From Bacillus pumilus (lineage in GTDB: Bacteria; Bacillota; Bacilli; Bacillales; Bacillaceae): DNA of 64,000 nucleotides. The notes under the pieces are model-generated. The model made no database searches and was not told where the DNA came from. It saw only the letters and a program-made list of their open reading frames with translations. Both the position numbers and the translations under genes were made by a program. Of this stretch, positions 62,972-64,000 are shown in pieces. Position 1 is the stretch's first letter. Each line of letters opens with the position of its first letter. Where the stretch lies: contig NZ_CP101833.1 in assembly GCF_024498355.1 (NCBI RefSeq), positions 1,035,001 through 1,099,000 on the forward strand, read 5' to 3'.

Positions 62972-64000
62972 GCTTACGTGTCAAAATCTTGCTCAACTCA
63001 CTCATCTCACTTCTTTTAGCGGTTGGTGTCATCGCCTTTATCATTGTCAGCATGACAAAGATCCAATCATCAAATGAAACAGAAGTTCAAACCTTACTAA
63101 ACGTACAAAAAACGAAGGCGAGCTTTGAAAGTGTCGAACAAGCCATGACCAATTATTCCATGACACTTTCAGATGAACAGCTAGAGGTCGTTCAAACCGA
63201 TATCTCTACAGCAAAAAAACAACTCCAAACGTTAAACAAAAACGCAGGGAATATGAACAAAGAAGCATTAACGAGGTTAAATTCAAAGTTTGACACGTGG
63301 ACCAAGGAAGCGAACAATGCCATTGGTGAAAAAAATGCTTCTGATGCAAGACGTGTGGCAGCAAGAATTGATGGTGTCTTAAACGACGTGCATACGATGA
63401 ATAAAAGAGCACAAGAAGCGTATGAACAAAATCAAGAGAATGCAGCAGAAAATGTGCAGTGGATCATCACAAGTGCGTTAGTCGCAGCCCTCACACTGAT
63501 TGTCATCGCCGTCTTTTTAAATATTGGTTTAACGAGATCCATCGTGACACCAATCAAATCACTCTCCTACCGGGCAAAACAGATTGCAGCAGGAAACCTT
63601 GCTGTGGAGCGGATGGACATCCGGCGTAAGGATGAAATCGGCGGCTTAAATGAATCATTCAATCAAATGACAGATCAGCTGATTAGTCTGATTAAAGAAA
63701 TCAGCAATGTCTCAAGTCAAGTGGAGACATTCTCGATCCAGTTAGATGATGAAAACAAAAAGCTGATGGAATCTGCAAATCAAGTATCTGTCTCGACAGA
63801 CGAAATGGCAAATGGGTCACAAGCCATTTCAGAGGATCTCCAGCATGGCGTTAGCTTGATTGAAAAGATGGATCAGCATGGACGTAAAAATTCCGAACGT
63901 TCACAAACAGTCATCCAAAGTACAGAGGATGCGATAGAAGCAGTGGAAAGTGGAAAGCACACGTTAACAGAAACAAAAACGGCGATTGAAAAAAATACAC
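62968..64000 (+). CDS. Methyl-accepting chemotaxis protein, 3' end outside the window
   Basis: The visible 344 codons encode a first membrane helix (about residues 7-29), a helical extracellular sensor of about 135 residues, a second membrane helix (about 165-187), a HAMP domain (about 188-240; SIVTPIKSLSYRAKQIAAGN), and the beginning of the methylation/signalling coiled coil. The gene continues beyond the right edge. Its four-base overlap with the BMP lipoprotein gene implies joint translation. The sensor looks like a four-helix bundle that could be engaged by a loaded binding protein. Confidence 0.92.
   Translation, partial: MSLRVKILLNSLISLLLAVGVIAFIIVSMTKIQSSNETEVQTLLNVQKTKASFESVEQAMTNYSMTLSDEQLEVVQTDISTAKKQLQTLNKNAGNMNKEALTRLNSKFDTWTKEANNAIGEKNASDARRVAARIDGVLNDVHTMNKRAQEAYEQNQENAAENVQWIITSALVAALTLIVIAVFLNIGLTRSIVTPIKSLSYRAKQIAAGNLAVERMDIRRKDEIGGLNESFNQMTDQLISLIKEISNVSSQVETFSIQLDDENKKLMESANQVSVSTDEMANGSQAISEDLQHGVSLIEKMDQHGRKNSERSQTVIQSTEDAIEAVESGKHTLTETKTAIEKNT

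Overview
The window comes from a low-GC Gram-positive, spore-forming Bacillus, most likely of the B. pumilus / safensis / altitudinis group. The evidence is a run of genes in Bacillus subtilis order (yhjD-yhjE-sipV, yhjR-addB-addA-sbcD-sbcC-yisB-gerPFEDCBA-yisI, yisK-yisL-yisN-asnO, yisP-yisQ-yisR, yitJ-yitK-yitL), interrupted by accessory blocks that B. subtilis lacks. The species assignment is inference from gene content; no search was run.

Layout. 1-4.3 kb: a cupin protein cut by the left edge, an unknown lipoprotein, a divergent MocR-type regulator / MFS transporter pair and a barstar-like protein. 4.3-8.1 kb: the Fur-controlled yclNOPQ petrobactin uptake operon. 8.1-14.8 kb: the wall-polymer ligase tagT, a possible gene remnant, yhjD, yhjE, the signal peptidase sipV, an AbrB-family membrane protein, a BlaI-like repressor / M56 peptidase / DoxX module with two matching operator-like sites, and the ferritin-like yhjR. 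14.9-27.0 kb: the DNA-repair block addBA-sbcDC plus yisB. 27.1-31.4 kb: a spore block with gerPA-F (including gerPD, 58 codons), the Spo0E-like yisI, and divergent cotH / cotG-like genes. 31.4-35.4 kb: yisK, yisL, yisN, asnO. 35.5-39.3 kb: a C30 carotenoid operon (two CrtN-type desaturase/oxidases plus CrtM) at the place where B. subtilis keeps only yisP. 39.5-43.6 kb: yisQ, yisR, a GNAT protein, two tandem paralogous small membrane proteins and a hexapeptide acyltransferase. 44.0-52.3 kb: a Fur-controlled six-gene NIS siderophore operon with the enzyme order of rhizobactin/schizokinen operons. 52.5-54.6 kb: a GNAT protein and a secreted PPC-like protein. 54.7-60.2 kb: an S-box riboswitch controlling yitJ-metH. 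60.3-64 kb: yitK, yitL, and a BMP-family binding lipoprotein translationally coupled to a chemoreceptor that runs off the right edge.

How it fits together. Two iron-acquisition operons share overlapping Fur boxes: one makes a citrate-hydroxamate siderophore, the other imports petrobactin-type siderophores. The spore block combines germinant permeability (GerP), control of sporulation entry (YisI) and coat assembly (CotH kinase with its CotG-like substrate). Methionine synthesis is set up for cobalamin: YitJ can supply methyl-tetrahydrofolate to MetH under SAM control.

The least explained feature is a structured intergenic repeat of about 160 bp, present three times between 39.3 and 53.7 kb. 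Every copy sits inside or beside a rho-independent terminator; two copies are flanked by a duplicated terminator, and its 3' hairpin shows a compensatory base-pair change. No rRNA, tRNA, CRISPR array, prophage or transposase gene was recognised.
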